A stretch of DNA of 64,000 nucleotides, from contig NZ_CP011032.1 of NCBI RefSeq assembly GCF_002310815.1, positions 784,001 through 848,000 on the forward strand, written 5' to 3'. Position numbers and translations under genes: made by a program. The notes beneath the pieces were generated by a model. That model was not told the origin of the DNA and did not search any database. It saw nothing but the letters and a program-made list of their open reading frames with translations. The stretch is from Pseudoalteromonas tunicata. Lineage in GTDB: Bacteria; Pseudomonadota; Gammaproteobacteria; Enterobacterales; Alteromonadaceae. Within the stretch, counting starts at the first letter, position 1. Each line of letters begins with the position of its first letter. Below, piece after piece: positions 1-9,452 of the stretch.

Positions 1-1504
1 TCAACCAAAAAGCTGGTTAAAAGTATCAGGTTCAGGTGTAAAACAAGGTGATGGTATTATCTTAGCCGGATATCCAGGCAGTACCTCGCGTTATCGTTTA
101 ACGGATGAAATAGTCTATGCCAACGATGTTGCTTATCCACTTGAAGTTGAAACTTATAATTTATTTATTGATACGGTTGAACGCGCTACCGAAAATAATC
201 CTGAAGCAGCAGTAAAATATGCATCTCGGGTAAAAAGCACTAATAACCGTCTGAAAAAACGTTTAGGGTTATTAGACGGTTTTAAAGTTACTGATATTGC
301 AGCAATTAAAGCTGAGCAAGAAGCGCAATTACTTGCTTGGATGAAAGCTGATATCAGCCGCGCAGAGTATTTAGCCAGTTATGATCAATTAAAATCATTA
401 CTGTTAAAAATGCAGGGCACTCAAAGCCAAGATTTATTGTATAGCTATGCTCAAAACTCTGATTTATTAGGCGCAGCGAGTCGTTTATACCGCTTAGCTA
501 AAGAAAGCGAAAAGCCTAACGCTGCTCGTAAGATAGGCTATCAAGAACGTGACTTAAAAATGATTGAGTCGGGTTTAAAGCGTACTCAAACTAAATTTGA
601 TAGCGATGTTGATGCCAAAGTTTGGCAAGCCTTCTTGGCGTTATATTTAACGCAAAGTGAGCAATCGCGTATTAGCGCATTTGATGCGGCGCTTGGTTTA
701 AATCCGTCGATGGATGAGGCTGCTTTGGCGGCGCTTATTAAACCGTATTATGCCGATACTGCGCTTAATACGATTGATGGTCGTTTAGCGTGGATGGGTA
801 AGTCGGTTGCAGAGTTTGAGCAATCGAACGATCCATTTATTAAACTTGCGGTTGCACTGTATCAAACTAATTTAAAACGCGAAGAAGAATCTGATGAACT
901 AAGTGGCTTGTTAGCGCAAGCGCGTCCACAGTTTATGAAATCAATAATCGCTTATAATCGCGAGCAAGGACGCCCAGTTTACCCAGATGCAAATGGTACA
1001 TTGCGTGTTACTTATGGCTCGGTTGATGGTTATCCTGCGGCTGATGGGGTATATAAAACACCATTTACTTCTGTGCGTGGCTTAATTGCTAAAAATACCA
1101 ATACAGTGCCATTTAATGCGCCAGCTAATTTAGTGGCAGCTTATAACAATAAACAGTATGGTGATTTTTATTACCAGACTTTAGATGCTACACCAGAACA
1201 AGGCTGGTTATGTTCGTTAGTGGGCTGCGAGCAACCAAAAGTCTCTGAGTTTAATTCTATTCCAGTTAACTTTTTAAGTAGCGCAGATACAACCGGCGGA
1301 AACTCAGGTTCACCGGTTATGAATGGTCGCGGAGAATTAGTTGGGTTAAACTTTGATTCAACGTATGAATCAATCACTAAAGATTGGTACTTTAATGCCA
1401 AAATTACTCGTGCTATCCATGTTGATATTCGTTATATCTTGTGGCTAATGAGTGAGGTTGATAATGCAGAAAACTTATTAGCAGAGATGGATGTGGTTAA
1501 ATAA
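1..1504 (+). CDS. S46 family dipeptidyl-peptidase (DPP7/DPP11-like), 3' part
   Basis: The reading frame is open from base 2, so the gene begins before the window and about 500 C-terminal residues are visible. S46 enzymes are periplasmic or surface serine exopeptidases that remove dipeptides from peptide N-termini. Family signatures are a GYPGSTSRY motif near the left edge and the GGNSGSPV motif close to the C-terminus, whose first Ser (codon 1304-1306) is the nucleophile. The catalytic His and Asp lie upstream, outside the window. At the position that separates DPP7 (Gly) from DPP11 (Arg), 18 residues after the nucleophile, this protein has Ser, so the preferred P1 residue cannot be assigned. 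A hairpin terminator follows directly. The family call is secure; the subtype is open. Confidence 0.93.
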   Translation, partial: QPKSWLKVSGSGVKQGDGIILAGYPGSTSRYRLTDEIVYANDVAYPLEVETYNLFIDTVERATENNPEAAVKYASRVKSTNNRLKKRLGLLDGFKVTDIAAIKAEQEAQLLAWMKADISRAEYLASYDQLKSLLLKMQGTQSQDLLYSYAQNSDLLGAASRLYRLAKESEKPNAARKIGYQERDLKMIESGLKRTQTKFDSDVDAKVWQAFLALYLTQSEQSRISAFDAALGLNPSMDEAALAALIKPYYADTALNTIDGRLAWMGKSVAEFEQSNDPFIKLAVALYQTNLKREEESDELSGLLAQARPQFMKSIIAYNREQGRPVYPDANGTLRVTYGSVDGYPAADGVYKTPFTSVRGLIAKNTNTVPFNAPANLVAAYNNKQYGDFYYQTLDATPEQGWLCSLVGCEQPKVSEFNSIPVNFLSSADTTGGNSGSPVMNGRGELVGLNFDSTYESITKDWYFNAKITRAIHVDIRYILWLMSEVDNAENLLAEMDVVK

Positions 1505-1535
1505 TCTTCTTTAAGCTTTTGATAAGTTAATAAAA

Positions 1536-1572
1536 TAAAAACGCTTTACCCTTTGGGATAAAGCGTTTTTTG
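1536..1572. terminator. Bidirectional intrinsic terminator
   Basis: An A-run, the arm ACGCTTTACCC, a short TTT-containing loop, the arm GGGATAAAGCGT and a T-run form a hairpin with one bulged base. It lies between two convergent genes and has A/T tracts on both sides, so it can stop transcription from either direction. Confidence 0.8.
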
Positions 1573-1586
1573 TTGTCTTCATAAAA

Positions 1587-2768
1587 CTAAGGATGGAAAA
1601 CTTTAAAGCAGCCTTTGCCGTTGTTTTTAGCTTCGTATAACGCCGAGTCGGCATGGGAAATAAGCACCTCACCGACTTCAGTGGCAAGGGTAGTGAATGC
1701 AATGCCAATACTTATACCGCAGTGTACGGTTTGTTTTTCGTTGATATAAATAGGTTGTTGCATATCATCAATAATGCGACCTGCAATTTGGCAGAGCTCA
1801 TTTTCATCAAGCGGTTGGTCGATTACAACAACAAACTCATCCCCGCCAATACGAGCAACTAAATCATAGCGTCGCATCGCTTTAATTAAGCGCTTACTTA
1901 CTTCTACTAGTACAAGATCACCAGCATGATGTCCATAAGTATCATTTACGGGTTTAAAGCCATCTAGGTCTAAATACAATAAATAAACATAAGATGGTTG
2001 GCGCTCAATACGTGCAGAAATTCGAGCGAGTTCATTAAATAAAGATTTGCGGTTGGCTAAGCCCGTTAAGTTGTCATGGGTTGAATCAAACTCAAGTAAA
2101 GCCTGTAATTGTTTTCGTTGTTCAATTTCATGCTGTAAATTTAAGAGGCTTTTTTGTAATTCTTGAGTGCGTTTATCAACTTCATCTTCGAGTTCATTTT
2201 GGTATTCGGCCAAGCGTTGATTGGCATCAAAGAGTGCTTGTTGATTGTTAAAGGCATCGAGTGCTGAGGCGATAATGTGGCTAATGGTAAATAAAATATC
2301 AACGATCACACCTGAGTATTCATCTTCGCGTCGATAGGATTGAATAATAAAAGCACCTAAAAAACTGTCTCTATTTTTTAATGGAAAACATAGCCATTGT
2401 TTTGGCAAAGAGCCAAGTACTTTAATTGTGCCTGCTTGTGTGAGTTCAAGTAATTGGCTTTGATTAAAATTACAGACATTTTGCTGCGCTAATGCGTAGT
2501 AAGTTAATGTGCTGCTTAAATCAGCAAGTGCAATGCCGTTAAGTTCATCGGCGTCAAAGTCATCTTTGACATCATGAAAATAAGGAAAGGTTAACCGTTT
2601 ATCTTCACCTAACAAAACGACATAAAAGTTGTCGGCATAAGTCACCTTTTGCAAAATACAATGAATATCTAGCAAAAAACGATGGATAGAATCACTACTG
2701 TTTAAGCATGCGACAATATCCGTCATCCGTTCTAAAACGCCAGTTTCGTTAAGGCTAACCTGAGGCAT
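1587..2768 (-). CDS. GAF-like/GGDEF diguanylate cyclase
   Basis: A 393-residue protein expected to make cyclic di-GMP from two GTP. Residues about 10-175 look like a GAF-type sensory domain. Residues about 175-225 are rich in Glu, Gln and Lys and look like a coiled-coil signalling helix. The cyclase domain begins at the DNLTGLANR motif (about 232-240) and carries an intact GGDEF active site at 308-312. An RxxD inhibitory I-site is present at 299-302, five residues before the active site, so product inhibition is likely. There is no signal peptide or membrane helix, which suggests a cytoplasmic sensor. A good ribosome site (AAGGAA) precedes the ATG. It is monocistronic; the ligand of the N-terminal domain is unknown. 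Confidence 0.92.
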   Translation of the reverse strand: MPQVSLNETGVLERMTDIVACLNSSDSIHRFLLDIHCILQKVTYADNFYVVLLGEDKRLTFPYFHDVKDDFDADELNGIALADLSSTLTYYALAQQNVCNFNQSQLLELTQAGTIKVLGSLPKQWLCFPLKNRDSFLGAFIIQSYRREDEYSGVIVDILFTISHIIASALDAFNNQQALFDANQRLAEYQNELEDEVDKRTQELQKSLLNLQHEIEQRKQLQALLEFDSTHDNLTGLANRKSLFNELARISARIERQPSYVYLLYLDLDGFKPVNDTYGHHAGDLVLVEVSKRLIKAMRRYDLVARIGGDEFVVVIDQPLDENELCQIAGRIIDDMQQPIYINEKQTVHCGISIGIAFTTLATEVGEVLISHADSALYEAKNNGKGCFKVFHP

Positions 2769-2968
2769 TTAATTTCCTTGTGTAATCGTGCTTTCATAAA
2801 AGATAGCTTGAGGTACTCAAAATGCCTACTTTTTGCTTATATTCGCTTACTTTTTGAATCTGATACGGCTAAAAATAGCGCTTGTTATTCAGTGGTTATT
2901 GGTCTTATTTTTTATGTTTAGTCTGTGGTTTAGATTAAAATGATGCATGCTAACAATGAGGTAAACCC

Positions 2969-3241
2969 ATGAAACCAACAATTACTATTCATTATTGTGT
3001 ACTGTGCCAATGGATGTTACGTGCGTCGTGGCTTGCACAAGAGTTGCTCAGTACTTTTAGTGATGAGCTTGAACAAGTGGCATTAAAACCTGCGAGTAAA
3101 GGCATCTTTAAAATTTATTACAACGACATTCAAATTTGGTGCCGAGTTGAAGATGAGGGGTTTCCTGAAGCTAAAATACTAAAACGTCGGGTCCGCGATA
3201 TTTTGGATCCTGAGCGAGATTTAGGTCATGTAGACAAGTGA
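2969..3241 (+). CDS. SelT/SelW/SelH (Rdx) family protein, cysteine form
   Basis: A 90-residue thioredoxin-fold protein of the SelT/SelW/SelH family. The N-terminal YCVLCQW segment holds the CxxC redox motif; the second position, which is selenocysteine in selenoprotein members, is Cys here. Members are thought to act as small thiol oxidoreductases, but their bacterial substrates are unknown. The length and the C-terminal KRRVRD...L pattern fit the family. A GAGGT ribosome site precedes the ATG. The stop codon lies only 4 bp before the MetJ boxes of the next operon, so transcription of the two units is probably separate. Confidence 0.88.
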   Translation: MKPTITIHYCVLCQWMLRASWLAQELLSTFSDELEQVALKPASKGIFKIYYNDIQIWCRVEDEGFPEAKILKRRVRDILDPERDLGHVDK

Positions 3242-3245
3242 GTTT

Positions 3246-3285
3246 AGACATCTAAACATCTAGAGCTTGAAATTTCCAGATATCT
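3246..3285 (+). promoter_or_regulatory. Tandem MetJ boxes (methionine repressor operator)
   Basis: Five contiguous 8-bp units resemble the met box AGACGTCT: AGACATCT (3246-3253), AAACATCT (3254-3261), AGAGCTTG (3262-3269), AAATTTCC (3270-3277) and AGATATCT (3278-3285). The first, second and fifth are close matches. MetJ with S-adenosylmethionine binds such arrays cooperatively. The array ends 43 bp before metA and covers the -35 element of the predicted promoter, which fits repression. Confidence 0.85.
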
Positions 3286-3294
3286 AGTCATAAT
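3267..3294 (+). promoter_or_regulatory. Predicted sigma-70 promoter of metA-metH
   Basis: A -35 element TTGAAA (3267-3272) and a -10 element CATAAT (3289-3294) are separated by 16 bp. The -35 lies inside the MetJ box array, so repressor binding would exclude RNA polymerase. The assignment rests on motif match and position only. Confidence 0.55.
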
Positions 3295-3328
3295 TGCCAC
3301 TTGTTGTTTGCTAAGTTGAGAATGAAAT

Positions 3329-4276
3329 ATGCCAATTACTGTCCTTGATGAACTGCCTGCGATTGCACAATTACGCAATGAAAATGTGTTTGTGATGCCA
3401 AAAAGTCGCGCTCAAACCCAAGAAATTCGACCTATGCAGTTGGCTATCTTAAATTTGATGCCCAACAAAGTTGAGACAGAAGTGCAGTTTATTCGCCTAT
3501 TGGCTAACTCTCCTTTGCAAGTTAATGTTGATTTACTGCGCCTTGATACTCACCGCAGTAAAAACACATCAGAACAACATCTTGATACTTTTTATCGTTA
3601 TTTCTCTGAAATTAAGCAAAATAACTACGATGCTTTGATTATTACAGGTGCGCCTTTAGCGCATTTAGAGTTTGAAGACGTGGCCTATTGGCAAGAGCTG
3701 ACCACTATTTTTGATTGGGCAGAGCAGCATGTAACCTCAACGTTGTTTTCGTGTTGGGCTGCGCATGCTGCACTTTATTACCATTATGGATTAAAGCGAA
3801 AACTGCGCCAAGACAAGCTTTGTGGGGTGTTTAAGCATCAATGTTTCTTTGAACATGCGGCACTTACTCGTGGTTTTGACGATGACTTTTTAGTGCCTCA
3901 CTCTCGTTATGGCCATATCGATTTAGTTGATATTGAACCAATTGAAGAGCTTGCGATACTTGCGGGTTCTGAGCGTGTTGGTGCCTATTTATTAAAAAAC
4001 ACCAGCGGCAGCCAAGTGTATATTACAGGCCATCCTGAATATGACGCTCATATCTTAAAAGGGGAGTATATTCGCGATTGCGCTAAGGGCCCTAACGCAC
4101 CTAAGCCTGAAAATTATTTCATCGATGATAACCCCGATAGCAAGCCATCAAAAACATGGCAGAGCCATGCCTTTTTATTGTTTTCAAATTGGCTCAATTA
4201 TTACGTGTATCAGACCACTCCGTATGATATTAACTTAGTTAGCCAAGATGTAAGGACTAACAACTATGCCGAATAA
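3329..4276 (+). CDS. metA: Homoserine O-acyltransferase (MetA type, probably succinyltransferase)
   Basis: First committed enzyme of methionine synthesis; it acylates homoserine for later sulfur incorporation. The 315 residues align along the whole length with E. coli MetA (309 residues). The nucleophilic Cys lies in FSCWAAHAA (about residue 142), and the catalytic His and Glu lie in ITGHPEYD. At residue 111, where Glu favours acetyl-CoA and Gly favours succinyl-CoA in characterised enzymes, this protein has Ala, in [10 protein letters not shown] small residue argues for succinyl-CoA, but Ala is not the standard one. The 3' end overlaps the next gene by 11 bp, which suggests translational coupling. 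It lies behind MetJ boxes. Confidence 0.94.
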   Translation: MPITVLDELPAIAQLRNENVFVMPKSRAQTQEIRPMQLAILNLMPNKVETEVQFIRLLANSPLQVNVDLLRLDTHRSKNTSEQHLDTFYRYFSEIKQNNYDALIITGAPLAHLEFEDVAYWQELTTIFDWAEQHVTSTLFSCWAAHAALYYHYGLKRKLRQDKLCGVFKHQCFFEHAALTRGFDDDFLVPHSRYGHIDLVDIEPIEELAILAGSERVGAYLLKNTSGSQVYITGHPEYDAHILKGEYIRDCAKGPNAPKPENYFIDDNPDSKPSKTWQSHAFLLFSNWLNYYVYQTTPYDINLVSQDVRTNNYAE

Positions 4277-5327
4277 AGATAAATCAGCTCAGCTTAAAGC
4301 TGCGTTGCAACAGCGTATTTTAATTTTAGATGGCGCCATGGGCACCATGATCCAGCAGCATAAATTAGAAGAAGAAGATTACCGTGGTGAGCGATTTGCT
4401 GACTGGCACATTTTAATTAAAGGCAATAATGATTTATTGACCTTAACTCAACCAGAGATCATTGCAAAAATCCATCGTGATTATTTACTGGCCGGTGCTG
4501 ACATCATCGAAACCAATACCTTTAACTCGACTACTATTTCGATGGAAGATTATGAAATGGGGCATTTAAGTCGAGAGATTAATCTGGAATCGGCCAAATT
4601 AGCGCGTAAAGTCTGTGATGAAATCGAAGCGCTTGACCCAAGTCGACCGCGTTATGTTGCTGGTGTGCTTGGCCCAACGTCAAAAACCTGCTCAATTTCA
4701 CCGGATGTAAATGACCCCGGTTTTCGAAATGTGACGTTTGATGCCTTGGTGGCTGCATATGTTGAGTCGACGCTTGCGTTAATGGAAGGCGGTGCAGACA
4801 TTATTTTGATTGAAACTATTTTTGATACTCTAAATTCTAAAGCAGCGTCGTTTGCAGTTGAAGAAGCATTTGAGCAAGCAGGGCGCACTTTGCCAGTAAT
4901 GATTTCAGGCACTATTACCGATGCGTCGGGCCGGACTTTATCGGGCCAAACGACTGAAGCATTTTATAACTCAATTCGCCACATTAAACCGATTGCTATC
5001 GGTTTAAACTGCGCCTTGGGCCCAGATTTACTGCGCCAATATGTTGAAGAATTATCGCGCGTTTGTGAAACCTATACCTCAGTGCATCCTAATGCAGGTT
5101 TACCTAATGAATTTGGTGAATACGATTTAGAAGCACCAGAAATGGCCGCTGAAATTATTGATTGGGGTAAAACAGGATTTATTAATATTGTTGGTGGCTG
5201 TTGTGGCACCACACCTTTACATATCAAGGCATTTGCTGATGGTTTAGCAAATGTACCTCCTCGTCCATTACCAGAGCTTGAAGTCAGGATGCGCTTATCT
5301 GGTTTAGAAGCGTGCAATCTGAACTAA
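4266..5327 (+). CDS. metH: Methionine synthase, homocysteine-binding subunit (N-terminal part of MetH)
   Basis: A 353-residue stand-alone version of the first MetH module, which binds homocysteine through zinc. The zinc ligands are Cys249 (LNCALG) and Cys312-Cys313 (GGCCGTTP), matching Cys247, Cys310 and Cys311 of E. coli MetH. The protein ends just after the LSGLE motif, exactly at the linker to the folate module of the one-piece enzyme. It overlaps metA by 11 bp and is followed 10 bp later by the gene for the other modules in a different frame. It cannot make methionine alone; it presumably docks with the next protein. The stop and the separate start make sequencing error unlikely. Confidence 0.92.
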   Translation: MPNKDKSAQLKAALQQRILILDGAMGTMIQQHKLEEEDYRGERFADWHILIKGNNDLLTLTQPEIIAKIHRDYLLAGADIIETNTFNSTTISMEDYEMGHLSREINLESAKLARKVCDEIEALDPSRPRYVAGVLGPTSKTCSISPDVNDPGFRNVTFDALVAAYVESTLALMEGGADIILIETIFDTLNSKAASFAVEEAFEQAGRTLPVMISGTITDASGRTLSGQTTEAFYNSIRHIKPIAIGLNCALGPDLLRQYVEELSRVCETYTSVHPNAGLPNEFGEYDLEAPEMAAEIIDWGKTGFINIVGGCCGTTPLHIKAFADGLANVPPRPLPELEVRMRLSGLEACNLN

Positions 5328-5337
5328 GGTCACTGTT

Positions 5338-7971
5338 ATGAGTAAAAAAATATCGGTTTTCACCAATGTCGGTGAACGTACAAACGTAACAGGTTCGGCC
5401 AAGTTTAAACGTTTGATCATGGATGAAGACTACGAAGCCGCACTGAGTGTAGCCCGTGAGCAAGTTGAAAATGGCGCGCAAATTATCGATATCAACATGG
5501 ATGAAGCCATGTTGGATTCGAAAGCGGCAATGGTAAAATTTTTAAATCTAATTGCCTCTGAGCCTGATATCTCTCGTGTGCCTATTATGGTCGACTCATC
5601 GAAATGGGACGTCATTGAAGCGGGATTAAAATGCATTCAGGGTAAGGCAATCGTTAACTCTATCTCGTTAAAAGAAGGTGAAGAGCCGTTTATTCGCCAA
5701 GCTAAGTTGATTAAACGCTACGGTGCAGCTGCGGTAGTGATGGCGTTTGATGAAACCGGCCAGGCTGAAACAGCAGATCGCAAATTCTCAATATGTGAAC
5801 GCTCTTATCGATTACTCGTTGATAAAATTGGCTTTCCACCAGAAGATATTATTTTCGATCCAAATATTTTTGCAGTTGCAACTGGAATTGAAGAACACGA
5901 TAACTACGCGGTTGAATTTATTGAAGGTACCCGTCGCATCAAAGCAGGTTTACCTCATTGTAAAGTCTCGGGTGGGGTGTCGAACGTTTCCTTTTCGTTT
6001 CGTGGTAATGACCCTGTGCGTGAAGCAATTCATTCGGTGTTTTTATATCATGCCATTAAAGCAGGCATGGATATGGGCATTGTTAATGCCGGTCAATTGG
6101 CTGTGTATGATGATATTCCCGCAGAGCTACGCCAAGCCGTTGAAGACGTAGTACTTAATAAAGACCCAGGTGCCGGTGAGCGGCTGGTGGAACTTGCGCC
6201 AAAATATTCAGGCATGGCACAAGCTGAACGAGTTGAAGATTTACTGTGGCGTAGCTGGCCTGTTGCTAAGCGTTTAGAGCATGCGCTTGTTAAAGGAATT
6301 ACTGATTACATCGAAGAAGATACCGAAGAATGTCGCCAAGGTTTTGCCCGCCCAATCGAAGTAATTGAAGGGCCGCTGATGGACGGCATGAATGTGGTCG
6401 GTGATTTATTTGGTGAAGGTAAAATGTTTTTACCCCAAGTGGTTAAATCGGCGCGGGTGATGAAACGCGCGGTGGCTTACTTAAATCCATATATCGATGC
6501 CTTAAAAGAAGTGGGCGCCACAAACGGTAAAATCGTGATGGCAACCGTGAAAGGCGACGTGCATGATATTGGTAAAAATATCGTGGGCGTGGTATTGCAA
6601 TGTAATAACTATGACGTGATTGATTTGGGCGTGATGGTGCCTGCGGATAAAATTTTACAAACCGCCATTGATGAAAAAGCCGATGCAATTGGCTTATCGG
6701 GTTTAATTACCCCATCACTGGATGAAATGGTCCATGTTGCCAAAGAAATGACTCGACGCGGTTTTACCATTCCATTGTTGATTGGTGGTGCAACGACCTC
6801 AAAAGCCCATACCGCAGTCAAAATTGAACCGCAGTACGACAAGGGCGTGATTTATGTCAATAACGCCAGCCGTGCGGTAGGCGTGGTATCGGCATTACTA
6901 AGTGATACGCAAAAACCTGAATTTATTGAACGTACTAAAAAAGAATACGTAGTAGTTCGCGACCAGCAAGCGCGTAAACGCCCACGCTCTCGTGCGGTTA
7001 CTATTGAACAAGCCCGTGCAAACGGCGCACAATTAGATTGGCAAAACTACACGCCGCCAGTGCCTAAAAAACTCGGTGTGACAGAGTTTAAAAATGTTTC
7101 TATTGCCACACTTCGCCAATATATCGATTGGACGCCGTATTTTATGACGTGGTCAATCGCTGGGAAGTATCCGCGTATTTTGCATGACGAAATCGTGGGG
7201 GAGCAAGCGCAAAGCCTATTTGCTGATGCCAATGCCATGCTTGATGAGTTTGAAAAATCAGGTGCACTACAACCTTTAGGGGTCATTGGTTTATTCCCTG
7301 CTAATCGGGTTGGTGATGACATTGAGATTTATACCGATGAAACCCGTACCGAAGTAATGGCCTTGTCGTGCCATTTACGCCAGCAAACGGAAAAAACAGA
7401 CTTTGCTAACTACTGTTTAGCTGATTACATCGCACCAAAAGGAATACCTGATTATTTTGGCGCGTTTGCGGTAACCGGTGGTCTTGAAGAAGATGATTTA
7501 GCGCAAGCGTTTGATGATCAACAAGATGATTATAATAAAATCATGGTTAAAGCAGTGGCCGATCGGTTAGCTGAGGCATTTGCCGAATATTTACATCAGC
7601 AAGTGCGTAAAGAATATTGGGGTTATGCGCCCGATGAAAGTTTAAGCAATGAAGAGTTAATTCGCGAAAATTACCAAGGTATTCGTCCTGCACCGGGTTA
7701 TCCTGCGTGTCCTGAACATACTGAGAAAAAGAAAATTTGGCAGCTGCTTGATACGCAATCACGCATTGGTATGGCGCTGACAAGTTCTTATGCTATGTGG
7801 CCAGGCGCTGCGGTATCTGGCTGGTATTTCTCGCATCCAGAGGCAAAATATTACGCGGTTGCGACCATTCAACAAGACCAGGTTGCCGACTACGCTAAGC
7901 GAACCAACATGACGCTCACTGAAGCCGAGCGTTGGTTATCACCTAATTTAGGGTATGAACCACAACAATAG
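5338..7971 (+). CDS. metH: Methionine synthase, folate-, cobalamin- and SAM-binding subunit (C-terminal part of MetH)
   Basis: An 877-residue protein with the remaining MetH modules in order: methyltetrahydrofolate-binding pterin domain (starting at [11 protein letters not shown], about residues 10-300), helical cap and cobalamin domain with the [12 protein letters not shown] motif whose His coordinates cobalt (about 300-550), and the reactivation domain that uses S-adenosylmethionine and flavodoxin (about 555-877, with [10 protein letters not shown] and SGWYFSHP). It carries the methyl group from methyl-folate to cobalamin; transfer to homocysteine needs the upstream subunit. The lengths 353 plus 877 equal a normal MetH (E. 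coli 1227). Its own ATG follows an AAGG site. A terminator follows. Confidence 0.95.
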   Translation: MSKKISVFTNVGERTNVTGSAKFKRLIMDEDYEAALSVAREQVENGAQIIDINMDEAMLDSKAAMVKFLNLIASEPDISRVPIMVDSSKWDVIEAGLKCIQGKAIVNSISLKEGEEPFIRQAKLIKRYGAAAVVMAFDETGQAETADRKFSICERSYRLLVDKIGFPPEDIIFDPNIFAVATGIEEHDNYAVEFIEGTRRIKAGLPHCKVSGGVSNVSFSFRGNDPVREAIHSVFLYHAIKAGMDMGIVNAGQLAVYDDIPAELRQAVEDVVLNKDPGAGERLVELAPKYSGMAQAERVEDLLWRSWPVAKRLEHALVKGITDYIEEDTEECRQGFARPIEVIEGPLMDGMNVVGDLFGEGKMFLPQVVKSARVMKRAVAYLNPYIDALKEVGATNGKIVMATVKGDVHDIGKNIVGVVLQCNNYDVIDLGVMVPADKILQTAIDEKADAIGLSGLITPSLDEMVHVAKEMTRRGFTIPLLIGGATTSKAHTAVKIEPQYDKGVIYVNNASRAVGVVSALLSDTQKPEFIERTKKEYVVVRDQQARKRPRSRAVTIEQARANGAQLDWQNYTPPVPKKLGVTEFKNVSIATLRQYIDWTPYFMTWSIAGKYPRILHDEIVGEQAQSLFADANAMLDEFEKSGALQPLGVIGLFPANRVGDDIEIYTDETRTEVMALSCHLRQQTEKTDFANYCLADYIAPKGIPDYFGAFAVTGGLEEDDLAQAFDDQQDDYNKIMVKAVADRLAEAFAEYLHQQVRKEYWGYAPDESLSNEELIRENYQGIRPAPGYPACPEHTEKKKIWQLLDTQSRIGMALTSSYAMWPGAAVSGWYFSHPEAKYYAVATIQQDQVADYAKRTNMTLTEAERWLSPNLGYEPQQ

Positions 7972-7995
7972 TGACACCTTGCTATTAGATACTTT

Positions 7996-8024
7996 AAAGC
8001 CAGCACTCAGTTGCTGGCTTTTTA
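7996..8024. terminator. Intrinsic terminator after metH
   Basis: Perfect 10-bp stem AAAGCCAGCA / TGCTGGCTTT with a 6-base loop, followed by T residues. It closes the metA-metH operon. The gene on the other side ends about 105 bp away, and the A-run would also allow function on the minus strand. Confidence 0.85.
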
Positions 8025-8128
8025 CTAGAAGCTGGTTAGTTTATCTGAGCTGTTAAAGGGTCAGATTCATGAGTTTTTACATTGGTTTTTAGATAAAAGC
8101 AGCTCATTGCTGAACTGCTTCAAAGTGA

Positions 8129-8578
8129 TTAATCGACGTAGAATTTTTGCTGAAATGTTAATTGCTGAATTTGTCTGTCTTGCTGTAAATCTATTTCAAA
8201 GCGATAAACTTCTTCGTTGTAGAATTTAATCGGCGCAAGATAATAAACGGCGTCACCTTCAACGACCTCTTTAAATTCTAGATCTATTGTATTACCAAGG
8301 AGATTACGGGCTTTACCCTTGATGGTAACGCGCTGAGCTACTTTGTCTTTTGTGCGGCTATCAAGTACCGAAATATTAACAACACCAGTAAACTTACTGC
8401 GTTCTAAGCCATAGCTTTTTGCAATGTTTGGTTGTAAGAATGTCGATGGAAAAGCAATGTAATGCACTTCCCAATCGCCTAAGTTTTTAAATTGTCCACC
8501 TTGATCTTCAGCTTGGCTAGCAAGTGAAAATGCCAGTAAAAGAAAGCTACTACACAAGGTTAAAAAACGGGTAAACAT
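8129..8578 (-). CDS. DUF4426 periplasmic protein
   Basis: A 149-residue protein with a signal peptide (hydrophobic core at about residues 8-18, likely cleavage after ASQA). The mature part contains the GDWEVHYIAFPSTFL stretch typical of DUF4426, a family of unknown function found in Vibrio, Shewanella and relatives near yggT and yggU. A beta-rich fold in the periplasm is likely. It is the last gene of the yggS-proC-yggT-yggU cluster, 26 bp after yggU. In many relatives rdgB and hemW would follow; here the cluster stops and faces metH. No function can be assigned. Confidence 0.82.
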   Translation of the reverse strand: MFTRFLTLCSSFLLLAFSLASQAEDQGGQFKNLGDWEVHYIAFPSTFLQPNIAKSYGLERSKFTGVVNISVLDSRTKDKVAQRVTIKGKARNLLGNTIDLEFKEVVEGDAVYYLAPIKFYNEEVYRFEIDLQQDRQIQQLTFQQKFYVD

Positions 8579-8604
8579 AAAATGTCCTTTTGTTTATTAA
8601 GTAA

Positions 8605-8910
8605 TTAGAGCTTTGGCGAGTTGGCTATTAACGTGCTAATCGCTATGGGGATGTACTCAGGTTTGCTGATCTGTACTTCTTTGTGGCGACCTTGAAGTCC
8701 TTTTTTAATGCAAACTTGGTTTTTAGCCACTTTGCATTGTTTCGCCAAAAACTTAATTAAATGACTGTTTGCTTGGCCATCGACCGGTGGTGCGGTGATG
8801 GCCACTTTAAGCTCGTTGCCATGTAAGCCAATAAATTTATCCTGACTTGCTTTAGGTTGAACATAAAGCCTAAGCGTTAGGATTTCGGCTTGCCAAGCAA
8901 CAGCGTTCAT
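8605..8910 (-). CDS. yggU: DUF167 family protein YggU
   Basis: A 101-residue member of the DUF167/YggU family, a small alpha-beta protein of unknown function. Family signatures are [12 protein letters not shown] near the N-terminus and the APPVDGQAN...LIKFLAK segment in the middle. The start codon overlaps the stop of yggT by one base, so translation is probably coupled. The position after yggT is conserved in E. coli and Vibrio. The function is not established. Confidence 0.9.
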   Translation of the reverse strand: MNAVAWQAEILTLRLYVQPKASQDKFIGLHGNELKVAITAPPVDGQANSHLIKFLAKQCKVAKNQVCIKKGLQGRHKEVQISKPEYIPIAISTLIANSPKL

Positions 8911-9443
8911 TAACGAATTAAATCCATAAATAAAATTTGTAGAAATTGTAAGCCAATAATTAGCACCAAGATGGAGAGGTCTAACCCGCCTAGCGGTGGC
9001 AAAATTTTACGGATTGGGCGACACATAGGCTCGGTTAATTGATGAAATACCGCTTCAATTGGATTATTGCCTTGGCTGACCCAGCTTAAAATAGCCCGTA
9101 AAATTAATACCCAAAAAACTAGGTTAAATGCTTCTTTTAATAATGTTAGCGCGCCTAAAATTACAGCGTTAACAGGATCAAATTGAGCTGAAAACAACAA
9201 CATCACCGTGCTTATTTTTGCAAATGCAATAATAAATGCCAGTACTAAACTGGCCAAGTCAACGCCACCTAAACCCGGAATAATGCGGCGTAATGGGTTA
9301 ACTAACGGTGCGGTGGCTTTAATAACAAACTGACTTAAAGGATTGTAAAAATCTGCTTTGACCAGCTGTAACCAAAAACGTAGCAATACCACCATTAAAA
9401 ATAAATCAAAAACAATTTCGACTAAAAATTGGAATGCATTCAT
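8910..9443 (-). CDS. yggT: YggT family integral membrane protein
   Basis: A 177-residue membrane protein built from two copies of the YggT repeat. Each copy has a hydrophobic helix, then a conserved NPL or NPI turn and a P-(L/I)-RR/RKI-(I/L)-P-P/G-LGG(V/L)DL motif ([15 protein letters not shown] in the first half, [16 protein letters not shown] in the second). Four membrane segments are visible. The E. coli homologue has been linked to osmotic and ion tolerance, but the mechanism is unknown. It lies 9 bp after proC and overlaps yggU by one base, in a conserved operon. Confidence 0.93.
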   Translation of the reverse strand: MNAFQFLVEIVFDLFLMVVLLRFWLQLVKADFYNPLSQFVIKATAPLVNPLRRIIPGLGGVDLASLVLAFIIAFAKISTVMLLFSAQFDPVNAVILGALTLLKEAFNLVFWVLILRAILSWVSQGNNPIEAVFHQLTEPMCRPIRKILPPLGGLDLSILVLIIGLQFLQILFMDLIR

Positions 9444-9452
9444 AACTAAGCC

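Noticed and set aside
5747..6151. 134-codon open frame inside the large metH gene
   Set aside because: It is an out-of-frame shadow of a strongly conserved methionine synthase region.
4266..7971. metH split as a sequencing frameshift
   Set aside because: The break falls in the inter-module linker, both frames have stops there, and the second part has its own ATG and ribosome site.
8057..8075. GGGTCAGATTCATG resembling ends of REP-associated transposase elements
   Set aside because: Only one short copy, no inverted partner and no transposase gene.
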